This document shows, piece after piece, positions 26,252 to 38,256 of a DNA stretch of 64,000 nt (its first letter is position 1; every line of letters starts with the position of its first letter). The position numbers were made by a program, and so were the translations under genes. This DNA is from Onchocerca lupi (Eukaryota; Nematoda; Chromadorea; Rhabditida; Onchocercidae), in the NCBI GenBank assembly GCA_028564675.1, contig JAOVVO010000109.1, positions 1 through 64,000 of the forward strand. The letters run 5' to 3'. A model generated the notes under the pieces. It did not search any database and had not been told where the DNA came from. It worked only from the letters and a program-made list of their open reading frames with translations.

Positions 26252-29003
26252 TTAGTTACTGAACATTTTTATGGCTTCATCGTAATTTGGTAGTGCTATA
26301 TCAGCACTGCTGTTTGTTGTTGCAGTCGTACGCATTATTCGTTGTTCCACTTTTACTTCACTTATCTGTAAGTAGTTGCAGAAGGATTTTAATATTTCTG
26401 CAAAATAGTAGAAAAAAGAAAAGATTCTTCGATCTGCTAGTCGCCGTAATTATCTGATAGCTAAAGAGCTTGTTTCCTTTTCTGCAAGCAAGCAAATTGT
26501 GCTAATATATTATATGTATGGAAATATAAAAATTTCCTGGCTTTTTCCAAATTCATTAGCATATCAGGTGGCATATTATTGATTGCCTTAAAACAGTACA
26601 CATGCTGCGGGGCGCAGCGAGCTGATAACGCTGACAAGAAGGCGAGCCTGGATTGTCAAACGATCATCAATGCATTTCGTTCTTAATTTCGGTATTGAAC
26701 GAATGTAGCAGATTTATATTGATAGTTAACAAATACTTCGAACTACAACAACTGGGTGTTTTTACTACATCGTTTTTTTCAACGGACCAAAGGCTGACAA
26801 TAGTGATTCTTAGCATCCCATGATAGGAAATCCATGTTAATCAATTTGTTCTGCAGATAATATAAAGATAATTGCCTAGAATGTGATAGTAATTGCTGTT
26901 TTTTTTAAATTTTTTAATAGCAAGAAAAATTTTTGATTGTTATTTTAGAAAGCTTGTCTGAATAACTTGTGTAATTTCCTTGATTATGGAACCTAAAATA
27001 CAATCAAGAAACATTTCAAAAGAAATCTGCTTCCTTGGAGCGATTTCTTATTTTTTGCTCTACTGTTAAAAAAACTAAGTTCAGTTTTGGATTTTTGAAT
27101 ATGAAAGAATAAACTCAGTCAAGTGATATTGAATATGTCAGTTGCAGTATTTCCTTGCAACAAATGTTGTGCGTAAACAGTCTGAGTTAGCAAATATGCG
27201 AATTTGTTTTCTTTTCTTTCTAAATGAATTAAAAAGAATCTAACCATATAATGTGGATTGGCAACAACTTCATTATAAGATGGTAATGATGTGACACTAC
27301 TGCGATACATTGAAGAACTTCCACTGCAGCATTCGAGATCATGAGGTAGTATAGACAGTATGGGTAAGTATGGAAATGACGTAGCCAAATTTACTGATAA
27401 CAACAATTCTTCCTGAAAAGTTGATTCTTCTGAGTTAACAGAATATTTCCAAGTTTCAATTGTTATAAATAAAATGCTTGATATCTGTTTACGAATTCTT
27501 CGAACGAATTCGGGACAGTGATTCTTCAGCACCTGTCTCCTAATTCTCATAAGTTGCCGTCTTTTATAAATTCGTCGACAGTGACACAGGAAATTCATAA
27601 GTAAGCAACATAACAATATCCCAATAAGCCACACAACTGGCGACCATTTGAAAACTTCATCAACTGCTACCTGTAAAATTTTTCCTCACTGCAGATCACA
27701 TTGATTAATCAAAAATTTTGCACTTTAAACATTTGATTGTATAACATATAAAAAGTTCTAGGAGAAATTCAAATGTTTTAAGTGGGAGATAATTTTAGTA
27801 CATCGATTTACAATAAATGTGAATTGAAATCACTGAGATATTTTCGATTTGTCGTATAAAACTATCTTGAAATTAAGGCAATAAATGCAGTAGTGTTGAA
27901 AAATTGAAAAATAATGAACTTATGGAACAAACCTCTAGTTTCATAAAAATGAAAAAAACAGCGAAAATAAAAAATACACCAGCCAATGTAATCAACTTCT
28001 TGACATCTTCATAACTTTTTGGTGTAATTCTGGAAAAAAAGGAAGAAGCATTCGATTATTTGGATACCATTAAATAAAACCTTTAGTTTAAATCTATTTA
28101 TTAAAAATTAATACAGTCAAACATAGAAGAATACAAGCCTCTGTTGACTCTAAAATAATAATAAAATTGAAGGCAAGCATTAATGAAAAATTCAAAATTG
28201 CAACTTCGTAAATATCATTGGTTCAAAAGAGCAATTCTTTGAGACAATAATATGTTTGTAAAAAAGCGAAACTGGACATTTCAATTGTAGGACACGAAAA
28301 AGAAGCAAAAAATGTTTGTTGGTGACAGTGATTTTTTCCATATATCAAATGAAATATATATATATATATATATATATTCTACTTTACCATAAGTTAATTA
28401 GTGATACGGGCAATAATGTACATTTATGGAAACGGTTACTCATCATCGACCTTGTCATTCAATAAACATTACACTATTCATTTCACTTTTTTTTTTTTTT
28501 TAGTATTATCATCAGTTCTATTCCCGTTATCAATATATGAAACCAAATTGTTCCCATATCTCTCATATCGAGCAAAAGACATAATTAAGAAATAAAACGA
28601 TAGAAAAAATTTGCATTGAGAAAAATTTCAAGAACTATGATATGCAAATGCAAAAAATAAAAATAAAAAACCAAACAAATTAAACTAAATACTTTTCGGC
28701 GTTTTAATCCTTTGAATTGACCCGAAATCTTACTTAGTCTCAATGAAATGAATAGCATTTTGCTTGTAATGCCATAAAAAAGAAATTTAGAGAAATTACA
28801 AATACTAAATGACTGAAGCTAAAAAGCATTTAATTATTTTATATCGTAGAAAGATAATGTGTTCTCATTGATAGATGATACATAATGCAAATTACTTATC
28901 ATCAAAATTCATTTAAAAAGAATAATTAAAAGGTGGAAAAATACCTTTGTCCTTCCGGATCATAATTAATGCAAAATTCATGACCATCAATATTATTATG
29001 CAT
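26252..29003 (-). CDS. LPxY membrane protein, short form with alternative first exons
   Basis: Exons 28945-29003, 27933-28029, 27245-27670 and 26252-26365 join in phase into 231 codons. The start reads MHNNIDGHEFCINYDPEGQ, then ITPKSYEDVKKLITLAGVFF leads into a membrane segment, followed by the same second membrane segment and LPxY tail as the long form. The 59-base first exon cannot be internal: a TGA lies upstream in frame with no AG between it and the ATG. The second exon (27933-28029) enters in phase 2 and leaves in phase 0, exactly like the long-form exon 35332-35512, and both end in GAG. It could therefore replace that exon in the long transcript as well. Predicted topology is two membrane passes with both ends on the same side. 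Confidence 0.62.
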
Positions 29004-32000
29004 ACCAGCGTTAGAATTATTTTGATACGAAAATGTTCAAAACTTCGATTTCATCAATTGTTCAGTTCGTTTGTTTTAAGCATGATTTATTTGATTATCT
29101 TCCTGCAAATGGCTGAAATGATCGTTCTAACCTCAAAATTTCATTCGTGAAACGGCTTCACTAAATTTGTCAATTTTCTACCGCAGTCTATTTCTTGTAA
29201 CTAACTTTAGAGATAGTAGTTATTCAACAAGTTTTCTAAGATTAAAACTTTTAGTTTTGACATAAATGATGAAAATTAAGGCTTATTAGTTGATTAACCG
29301 AAATTTCATTTGAAAATCACCATATCAAATTAGTGATAAGAAGCCTCATCATGAATCATCTCTACTTAACAGAAAAAATGGAAAATAATCCCCATCTTCC
29401 TTCTCTCAGATAATTTCTATGCAATGAAACAGAGTACAGAAGACATGGAAATAATTTCTGTATCTTTTCAAGATCAAATCAAATCCTCTCTGTTCAACAG
29501 TATATATTTCAGCCGGCTGTGAAAACTGATCTTTGATTTTTCTTGTAATTTCAGCGCAACTGAAAAGATTTTTTTTTCAGAAGGCCCATAAGATCTCCCA
29601 TAAATACAAAAAGGCTTCTTGAATCAAAAACACTTCTAATTAGCAAAACTGATAAAAAAAGAAAAAAGAGACACTGATGAGCTCCAAATGTGACGTTATC
29701 ACGCAAGTCTAATGCTTCGATCGTACACGTATGAAAGCGTGATAGTTTGATTAAATCATGCACATTAGCATATGGGAAGGAATTTGCCCAAATAATTAGT
29801 AGTATAATTTCGAATATAAAATTCAAAATTTTGCTGCAAAAACAAACCTAAGTGGAAATAAATATTCAGACATGACTTTTTTTCATCATTGTCTGGGAAA
29901 ACGAATTTCCGCGAACAATTTGATAATTTCATTTTAACATAATTACCGTAAAATAAATTATCAAGAAAAAGAAGGGAAATTTTTTCATGATTAATCATAT
30001 GAAAAAATAAATTTCTATGGCTAGTCACATGGCAGTTGACCTGGATTATATCCATGAGGTAAAGGTATGAAAATCAAAGATAGGGAAGAACAACTGTAGA
30101 TAAATATTTCTAAAAATTTACCCAAATTGACGATGAAAAGGATGGATATATTGTCCACCATATTACACTACATATAATACTGTTTGTTACTGATATTGAT
30201 TATTCTCGTCGATGAACTGTCTTTATTTAATTCAATTAATTCATTGTTACGATATAAAAGTCTAACTCATGATTTCAATTTTCGCTCCTAACTTCTGTTG
30301 CTCAGATTTGCGAATTTCATCGAGCAAATGATTTTTGCCAAAATCGATTATTCCTAATCAAAATTTTTTCGTATCAAACGATAGTTCGTTGTACTCAATG
30401 AAGAATTATATACTGATTAATTTATAATTCTTCGGCAATGTCAATAAAATACATGAATCGTTGTAAATTCTACCTTGACACAAGATGTTACTACTGCTTT
30501 TTCTGCTTTGGAACTTTCTAACAAGTTAAGTAAAATAATGGCATTGATAAATTTTAGCTGACCAGATTTAAATATTTTAATCAACAGGAGCAAGATGAGT
30601 AGTAAATAGACATAACTAATTTTAACTAATGATAATCAATATCAACCATGATCGTGATTGCTAACAGAGAGAGAGGATCATGTCAGCGGGATAAGAAATT
30701 AAAAAAAAAAAAAAAAAAAAAAACAAATTGAAATTGCATCAGTGAAAATAGATAGAAAATTATGTTATGTTTCATTGGTTGGTAGTACTTCACAAAGAGT
30801 ACCGCTTCAACATTTCGTAAAAACAATACCGGTTTTCGATTAAATTGTAGTGCGACTTCAGTCATTGATTCTATTTTAAGATAATGTTCCATATGTTCGA
30901 CCTTTCGTTTCCTGATCACTCCATCTATACTATTTCTTAGCACTATTATTTATCATTACAAATATAATTCAATGATTTATTGAAAGCACAAAAATACGTA
31001 ACACATCACATCACATCACATTAAAATAAAGGATAGATGAATTATCGCAGCTTATCACTGATTCAATCATAAAGAAAGCAAGACTATCCACTAAACATAA
31101 TTGAGCCTAAATTTACCATTTAACCTTTCCCAGATTTGTCAGTAATTTTCCGGTCATGAACTATGCGTAGTATTGGACATGCACCTCCATTATAGATATT
31201 GGAAATCAGGAAAGAAAGTAAAAGCAGGAAATTAGTTTGTAGTAAACGCGAAAGTTGTTCAAAAAAAATTTCTAAAAATAGCTTGTATAGAAAGAATCCT
31301 TTGGAAATTGAAATTTTTTGGATCAAAAGTTTTCTTCACTGCAGTTTTTTTCTCCTCCCATAAAAAATTATAAGCACCAACATGGAAGTAAAATTCAAAT
31401 GAATTTTTGTAAATCAATTCGGATTTATTCTGGAGTGAAAAACAAATGACGATGAGCAGTATGGCTTTTTCGTTTCTTTGAGAATATTTAAATTAATTTG
31501 AAGACAATTTGTTAAAAGTAAGTTTTTTTCCTTTTTTTTAAAATTGATTCTTCTAATTCTAAGGTTTTCTTTTTTTTCGATTGAAAGGTGATTTTGGGAT
31601 TAGGCATTCTCTTTCTTATACGTTTAGATTAGGCTTAAACTAGAATTTCAAATTCTTAGTGGGATATAAGTAACTATTCAGATGGCTTGGATGAATGTTC
31701 CATTATGTTGTCATCTTGCTAAACATGCAGAACATGCATGTCAAATAATCATACAAACAAACTATTACTCATTTTGTAAAATATTTCAAGAAATAGTTTT
31801 GAAGTAGTTAATGAAACTCTCGATTTCAAATTCAATCACATCTAAATACTTGGTAGTGCTTCAATATTTTTTCGCTTCTGAGTTTGAAGTTGAATATAGA
31901 CACTTACTTTTGAAATACAAAATCAATATTTTGGATAAAAATAACAGAATTAAAAACTTTAATGCTATTGTAAACTCCAACATTTCCTGCATGATCATCG

Positions 32001-35000
32001 TATATTCATCTTTCCGCAACAACAATTGATCAGTATCTTTAGCACGTGAATGCTTTTGCAGTTAAATTTATAGCGAAAAAGAATGAATTCCCATTTTTTT
32101 GTTTGTTGCTCTAGAAAAGCATTACCTGAGCTTTTTTATTAATACTTCAATTATGCCAAGCTAAACTTCAAAATTTCTCGGTTAATGCTGCACTGATTGA
32201 ATATTAAATGAACACTGTATCGCCGAACGAATCAATTAATAGTAGTAATATTGATGAAAATATTTATCTTAAAAAAAATTTAGTGCTACTGATTTCATAT
32301 CTGATAAAATTTTGTCCTTGACTGCATCGTAAATATCAGTACTCAGCGGCATCAGAAGCGTAAACATGAGATCAGAACTACTGTTTTGAGACTTTCATTG
32401 TTAATTTTTAATTACCATTCTAGAACTTTCATTTTCAGTTTAGTAGGTCATAATGAAAATGAAGTTTTAAGAATAGAAAAGTTCCAAAAGATTAAAATTC
32501 TGATTTGAAATAGACGGAAAAATGATTGCAAATGGGATTTAATTATTATGCAAACGTTTGGAGTATAATACTCAGTAATTGATTGACGAATGCAAGTGTG
32601 GAGAATTGAGTAAATGAAAGATTTTGGAAATAGCTGAGTCAACAAATGATTGTTGAGTAACTGGTTAAGATGATTTTTATTATAAGTGAATTGCACTAAT
32701 ACTTTTTCTTAAATCTGACTGAAGTATAAAATCCAACTAAGATTCATTAAAATAACAAAAACATTCAAAACAATGTTCTTTGAGCAAATTTTTACATTAT
32801 TATTTCAGTTCATTGTTCCAGTTTGACCTTAAATTTATCAGAACAATTTAAGAGGATGTAATGCTACAGAAGATTCTGATCACTTATATCGAATTCTTCT
32901 TCTATTAAGATCTGATCATGGTGCATATTTAACCAGATTTACAAGATGTTACTTAAAGTGTGGCAAAAAGTTCATCTATACTGTCAGAATGAAATTTTTT
33001 CCGGTTAATGGATGAAAGGGCAATAGTTTGATATTGATTGATGATTTCTAAGGATTCTCGATAAAAGGTTACGCAGTAAATGACTTTGTATATAATGACT
33101 GATCGGATAAATTAATAAAAACAGCAAGTTTACGTTTTTTTTTTTTTTTTTTTTTTAAAGGTTCTGCGCAAATTTTCCATAAAAACTACCTCTCGTTAAA
33201 AATGCACAAAAAATTACGCAAAAAAATGCTGTCTAGATTTTGAAAAATTGCTAATTGCTGAGATAAAATCCAATTCCAAAAATGGCTTGCTGTCTAGAAA
33301 ACATAGAAATTTTAAATTACCTCTTTAAAATTACATCCAAATTGATATTTTCAAAAGTACAATCATGAATTCAAAAAACTGTCAATGCAGCTCCATTCAT
33401 CTTGTTTATCAAATGTTATATAAAATGTTATTTAATTGTCAAATGACACTAAATGTTATATTAAAGATGCAGCAAGTTTTATCATAAAGCTCCGTAGTTT
33501 CAGAAAATTTAAAAATTTCGTGCCATTACATACACATATTATTTTATTCGAGAAAAGTACTTTGAAATTACAACTTCACTGCTCCAACCAATTACCCTCA
33601 CTTCATTTCAGATTATCCTGCTTCAACTTTTAATGCCGATATTCTGGAATATGGGAAAAATATTGCAGAATTCGTTACTTGAATTTTATGCATTGCTTTC
33701 GGTTAATTCCCTTCTGCATCACTTCCGCCATATTTATTTCCATCTTACAGTATACACTGGTTTATCTCAAATAGTTGCAAGATTTTTCGTTACATAATTT
33801 CTCCAGAGAAATGTGAAATTTCAAGATTCATTTGCTGAACGATCATATTCATTCGTATCCTTCAATCCTAGATGGATTAGACACTCCGTATCTCACACCT
33901 TTCAGTAAATTTTTTAAAAAAATTTACTGACTGTTCAAGTAATGAAACCTCCAAACTTCTTCATGCCATATTTTCCATAAAACATACAAAATTTCAATTT
34001 CAGCTCACAAACTTAAATTATTAAGAGGTCATTTAAGTGATTACATCAAATCAAGATCACATCAATTTTGCATACAATGAAATATAATCATCGTAGAGAT
34101 AAATAAATATAATACCCAATTTCCATACATATACGCAGATTAAAGTTTTAAAAAAAGTTATAAAAATGTACTAAAATATCAGAAATTTTCACATGAAAAT
34201 ATGTGAGGTGGTCATCACAAACAATTAGGATCGCAATAAATTATTCGCGACATTATTTCGGCTGTTATGGGAAAACAAACAATGACATATATTTACATTC
34301 TTTAGGAAAAGTTCAAAAAGCTGTTGAAAAGAAAAATTGATTTCCACAAACAGAAACATGTGAATAATGCGATTGACATCTGTTTGGCATTATTATTCAC
34401 AGTAAATTTAAAAAAATAAAATGTAATAATTTAATATAAGACAGGCCCGCAACGCACTTTCTAGGAAAATATAACAACAAACACTAGTATGAACAGCATT
34501 CATCTCGTAAACATTTGGAAAATTTGTGGAAGAAATAGTTTGAAATTGCTCCAAAGAAACTCACATTCTGCACAAATAACCTTTATATTGTTATGACATA
34601 ATATGTTGTTATGAAATCTATTTGTTCTTAATTTGAGACTGAATTTCAAAAACTTTCGAAAAATTTTAAAATTCGAACAAATTGCCTCATCTAATCCATA
34701 ATGGGCAAGAATTGACATTGATCGTACCCTTTCATTTGCATTCTTCTTTAGCAAGCGTAAGTCATTCAATCATTACAAACACATTAGCACACATTAAATA
34801 ATTTAGGTTGAGCAAGTTTTATAAATGTCAATTATCATATTAAAGTTGAATTTCAGATTATTTACTACAGCTGGAAGGTCATAGTCTTTCGGTTTATCTT
34901 TTTCCACTATTTTTCACAGATATATTAAACATAGTTCTCTTTATTTCCACAAAATAGAATATGATACATATCAACCATACTAGAGTTCAGTAATTAACTG

Positions 35001-38000
35001 GACAAAACCTATCAGTTTCAAATCTTGGCTTCATTAACAAATTCGCAGCTGTTAATAAGTAAAGTACGCATCACATATCTTGGGATTCAGAAAATAATTG
35101 ACATAATTTAAAGGCTTGCATTAAATAGCAGCAATAACACTTTCAAGGATGTTCAACGCATACAACAGTTGCAATTACTGCTTCCAAACTCATAAAGAAG
35201 GAGCGAAGGGTGAACAGAAAGCGCAGATAATCACAGAAAAAATGGACTCAATCAATCAATTATCTTACAAGTGATTGAATAAAATAAAAATCGATTAACT
35301 GAAATCGCTATCTACATTCGTAAAAAAATACCTCAACAATGCGTATTATGAAAGCAATCAGAAGAACTGTAAAAGCGAAAGTTGATGTAATGTTGCACAG
35401 CGATTTCCATGATAATGATTTTTCATCACATTCAGATAATGAATTATTAGCAGTTGAAGCATGAAGACTGTGATATCTACGACATATTCTCTTCTTGATT
35501 GATGATGTTAACCTGCAAATAAATGTATGTACAACTATGAATTCTCATGCTTTAAAGCAATTTTAATAGAAGATAAATCTGATAAGAACAGTAATGAAAG
35601 CAAAATCTAAGCATCACTTAGCTGTTGAAATCATAACAAACCGTTTCGAGAATTTGATTAACCGCAGATTTCCTCGATACAAAGAATTGCTCGATGAAGT
35701 GTAGAATCGATACTTCATTCTTTTTTTTGCTTTTCTTGATTTCATTTTTACTAGCCACTTTCTTCCTAGATCAGTTGATTTACAAATTCATCATAACTGC
35801 ATATATTATCTTCCAGCGGTGAATTATTATCATTACAAAAGATATCAAAAGTGATTGGTTATAAGCGTTACAATAATGATTTAAAAATAAGTGCCTTAAT
35901 GAACAAATGGACTATCAATATTCATAAGTGAAGTAGATCAACTTTCTGCCAACTAATATCATTCAACAGGAAATGACATTGCTGACAATGATAAAGGCTT
36001 CACTTCATATTACGATACAATGATGTATCTTTCAAAGCATTTGAAAGTTTTCTGCACCCACAGAAATAAAGAGATTACTTTGTGGAAAGCAAACACTTAA
36101 AAAACCATTTAAATTAATTATTGCACTATCATTTCTAAAAACACTTTATGCTACAAACAACATGAAATTCAAAAAAAAAAAAAAAAGAAAACTGACTATG
36201 AGTAGGCATTTCCCATGGTTTTGTTAATTCGGAATATGTTGCCAAATTTAGAATATCTTCATGGTGACTGCAAAAAAAAAAAAAAAAAAATTCTGCAAAA
36301 TTAGAGCAAAAAATTATGAAATAAATACGAATAGCTGTGTAGAACTCGGTAAATAATCTTATATGAGCAGTAAATATTGAAAGATAAATCATAAATATTG
36401 AAACAAATAATATACGTTAAGAGGACCAATAGTTTACAGATAATTTTATAAAACAAGGGTAAAGTTAATGCACTATCATTCCATCCATTATTATTATCAT
36501 TATATCAAAGGAAAGGCATTGATCCTTTTAAGAATAGTACTTCCTGAAATTTCGGCTAATGACACAGCCATGAATGTTAGCATTTGTGGTGTTCATATAC
36601 TTTTGCGATACCACTAGAGGTAGATTTCTTTATATTCATAGAATTGCGATTTGTCACTTTACAACACAGTTTTTTTCCCATTTATTACATATTTCAACTT
36701 TAATTTTTTTACCACTTGTGCTCTCTTTTAGGGTGAGATTACCTGTGCTCTCTTTTCGGGTGAGATTAAAGGTAAAAAATGAACAATCGGCAATTTACTT
36801 GAACATGTATGATGATATGCTTGGTTGTCTCGAAAATGCACATCGTTCCAATAGCTGCCTTGAAATGTTGAAGGGAGTTTCTTGAAGATCATTCGCTAAT
36901 CTTTCACATGACCCTTCCATCATTGTCGAATTGGTATGATTACTGACTGAAACGAAAGGTTAAGAAATAATTGAGAATTTCTTTGAAATCTTTGCCTATT
37001 GTTTCTTCTGCATTCTTTTAAAAGAAGCATTATTTAATTAAATTACGTCATCGTCAAACATGGAATTCTACTTGGTTTTATATTTCTTTATCGCTGTATA
37101 TGAGGATTAAGTTTCCAGTATAATCCACAGAAAGCTATTTTTTGATGAAAATTTCAAATGATACAGATGGGATAAAAATCTGCATTTTCAAATCTCTATC
37201 ATTTTAAACAAAAATGTGATCGGTTTTAAAAAACATACTTCCCGTTGAAAATGTCACAAGAGATCGAGTAACCAAATTCCAGTTTTTTACAGACTGCGAA
37301 CACTGCGCTGCTGTAGTTTCCGATCTACAATAATGGAAACTGATGAAATCACAATCAAATGTTACATAATATCTATTATTGTAGTCATTTATAACTGCTT
37401 TTCTAATCGATATTTCGTTAATCGATATTTTGCCATTAACGATATTTTGATATTTTGTTTTTCTAATCGATTTATTGTCATAAATACATTTATGAAAGAA
37501 AGATCATTAGCAACACTGTTTGTGACTTTTTGTGAGGTTAAAAACAGTTCAGAAAAAATTGCAAGATCAGCAACAATAATTAATAACAGCGATAAGAAGC
37601 AAATGAATCAGATACAAACCTCGTAATCAGTATTGGAATTTTGCTGTTGCTATGGCTTTTTTTATGGACGTTGTCTCTTTCGTAATAAGAGAAAGGTAAT
37701 GTGTCAGTTTGGCTGATCATCATCCAGTTCTTATGGTCGTCGTAAATTCTCTCACAACATGAATTCCATATTCGATTTTTAAACTTCTGCCGCACAATGC
37801 TATTATTTTCAACAAAATTGATTCGATTATTTCTTTTTGTTATATTTTCGGTCTGATATTGATGTCGATAATGGCTATTGGAAGCAATACTCTGCATGAA
37901 CGATGATGCTTTCTCAAAATCATTTTTAGATTTTCCACTCAAGTTATCAGTACTGTGATCGACTCCAACTACTGTTGACAATTCGCAACCTTGATACGGT

Positions 38001-38139
38001 ATATTATCAGGATTGTCTGGCACAGGTGAATAGGGGATAAGAAATTCAGAAACTGTCTTAGTGACAGGAGAAGTTCCTGGGATAACAGCATGGCTTGAAA
38101 GATATGAAGAATCTTCTTGAACACATGAGCAATTGGGAG
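26252..38139 (-). CDS. Membrane protein with LPxY tail motifs, long form (unrecognised family)
   Basis: Exons, 5' to 3' on the minus strand: 37620-38139 (5' end uncertain), 36799-36942, 36193-36267, 35332-35512, 27245-27670, 26252-26365. Each junction is in phase (2, 2, 2, 0, 0), giving at least 480 codons. The N-terminal half is Ser/Asn-rich with YSPVPDNPDNIPY-type segments and no ATG near its start. One membrane segment (about FAFTVLLIAFIIRIV) ends exon 4; a second (SPVVWLIGILLCCLLMNFL) opens exon 5 and is followed by a strongly basic stretch. The cytoplasmic tail carries LPSYNEVV and ends LPNYDEAIKMFSN. Such LPxY motifs can bind WW domains of NEDD4-type ubiquitin ligases and are found in endolysosomal proteins such as LAPTM4 (family knowledge), but the rest does not match LAPTM. 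Function unknown. Exon 5 may contain an unrecognised intron. Confidence 0.6.
28355..28377. repeat. TA microsatellite
   Basis: Uninterrupted (TA)n run inside an intron of the LPxY membrane protein gene. Confidence 0.9.
31001..31021. repeat. Short ACATC tandem repeat
   Basis: About four copies of the pentamer CACAT/ACATC in an intron. Confidence 0.85.
33902..33930. repeat. 29-bp near-perfect palindrome
   Basis: TCAGTAAATTTTTT followed at once by AAAAAAATTTACTGA, so the arms pair without a loop. It lies in the large intron of the LPxY protein gene and has no assigned role. Confidence 0.85.
36717..36770. repeat. Two-copy 27-bp tandem repeat
   Basis: TGTGCTCTCTTTT followed by A or C and GGGTGAGATTA occurs twice in tandem. 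The array ends 28 bp downstream (in transcript sense) of the exon donor at 36798, inside the intron. Confidence 0.9.
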
Positions 38140-38256
38140 CTAATAATGAAAATTGGCATAAATCGAGTGAATACTGTTGAAGTAAAAAATTCAAAGCAAA
38201 TAAATTAAGTGAGAGATGATTCTGTCGCGACACATGCTTGGATAAAATCTCCGAAT

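Larger units (their letters stand above)
29004..35331. other. Large intron of the LPxY membrane protein gene (long form)
   Basis: About 6.3 kb between the long-form membrane exon and the short-form start. It should contain the promoter or outron of the short form near 29004-29120, where a TTTGCAG acceptor ends at about 29102. Repeats include a small hairpin at 30400-30433, an ACATC repeat at 31001-31021 and a palindrome at 33902-33930. Open frames at 29551-29826, 30683-30943 and 34500-34769 (minus) were examined and not accepted, for lack of compatible splice phase. Confidence 0.5.

Noticed and set aside
29004..29070. Reading FEHFRIKIILTLVCIIILMVM as a membrane exon of the LPxY gene
   Set aside because: It leaves the exon in phase 1, and the next exon (28029) has stops in that phase; only the frame starting MHNNIDG connects.
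29551..30055. Minus-strand open frames considered as internal exons of the LPxY gene
   Set aside because: One acceptor (TTTTTGCAG near 29834) is good, but the phase after exon 35332-35512 leads to a stop after 22 codons and other frames do not connect.
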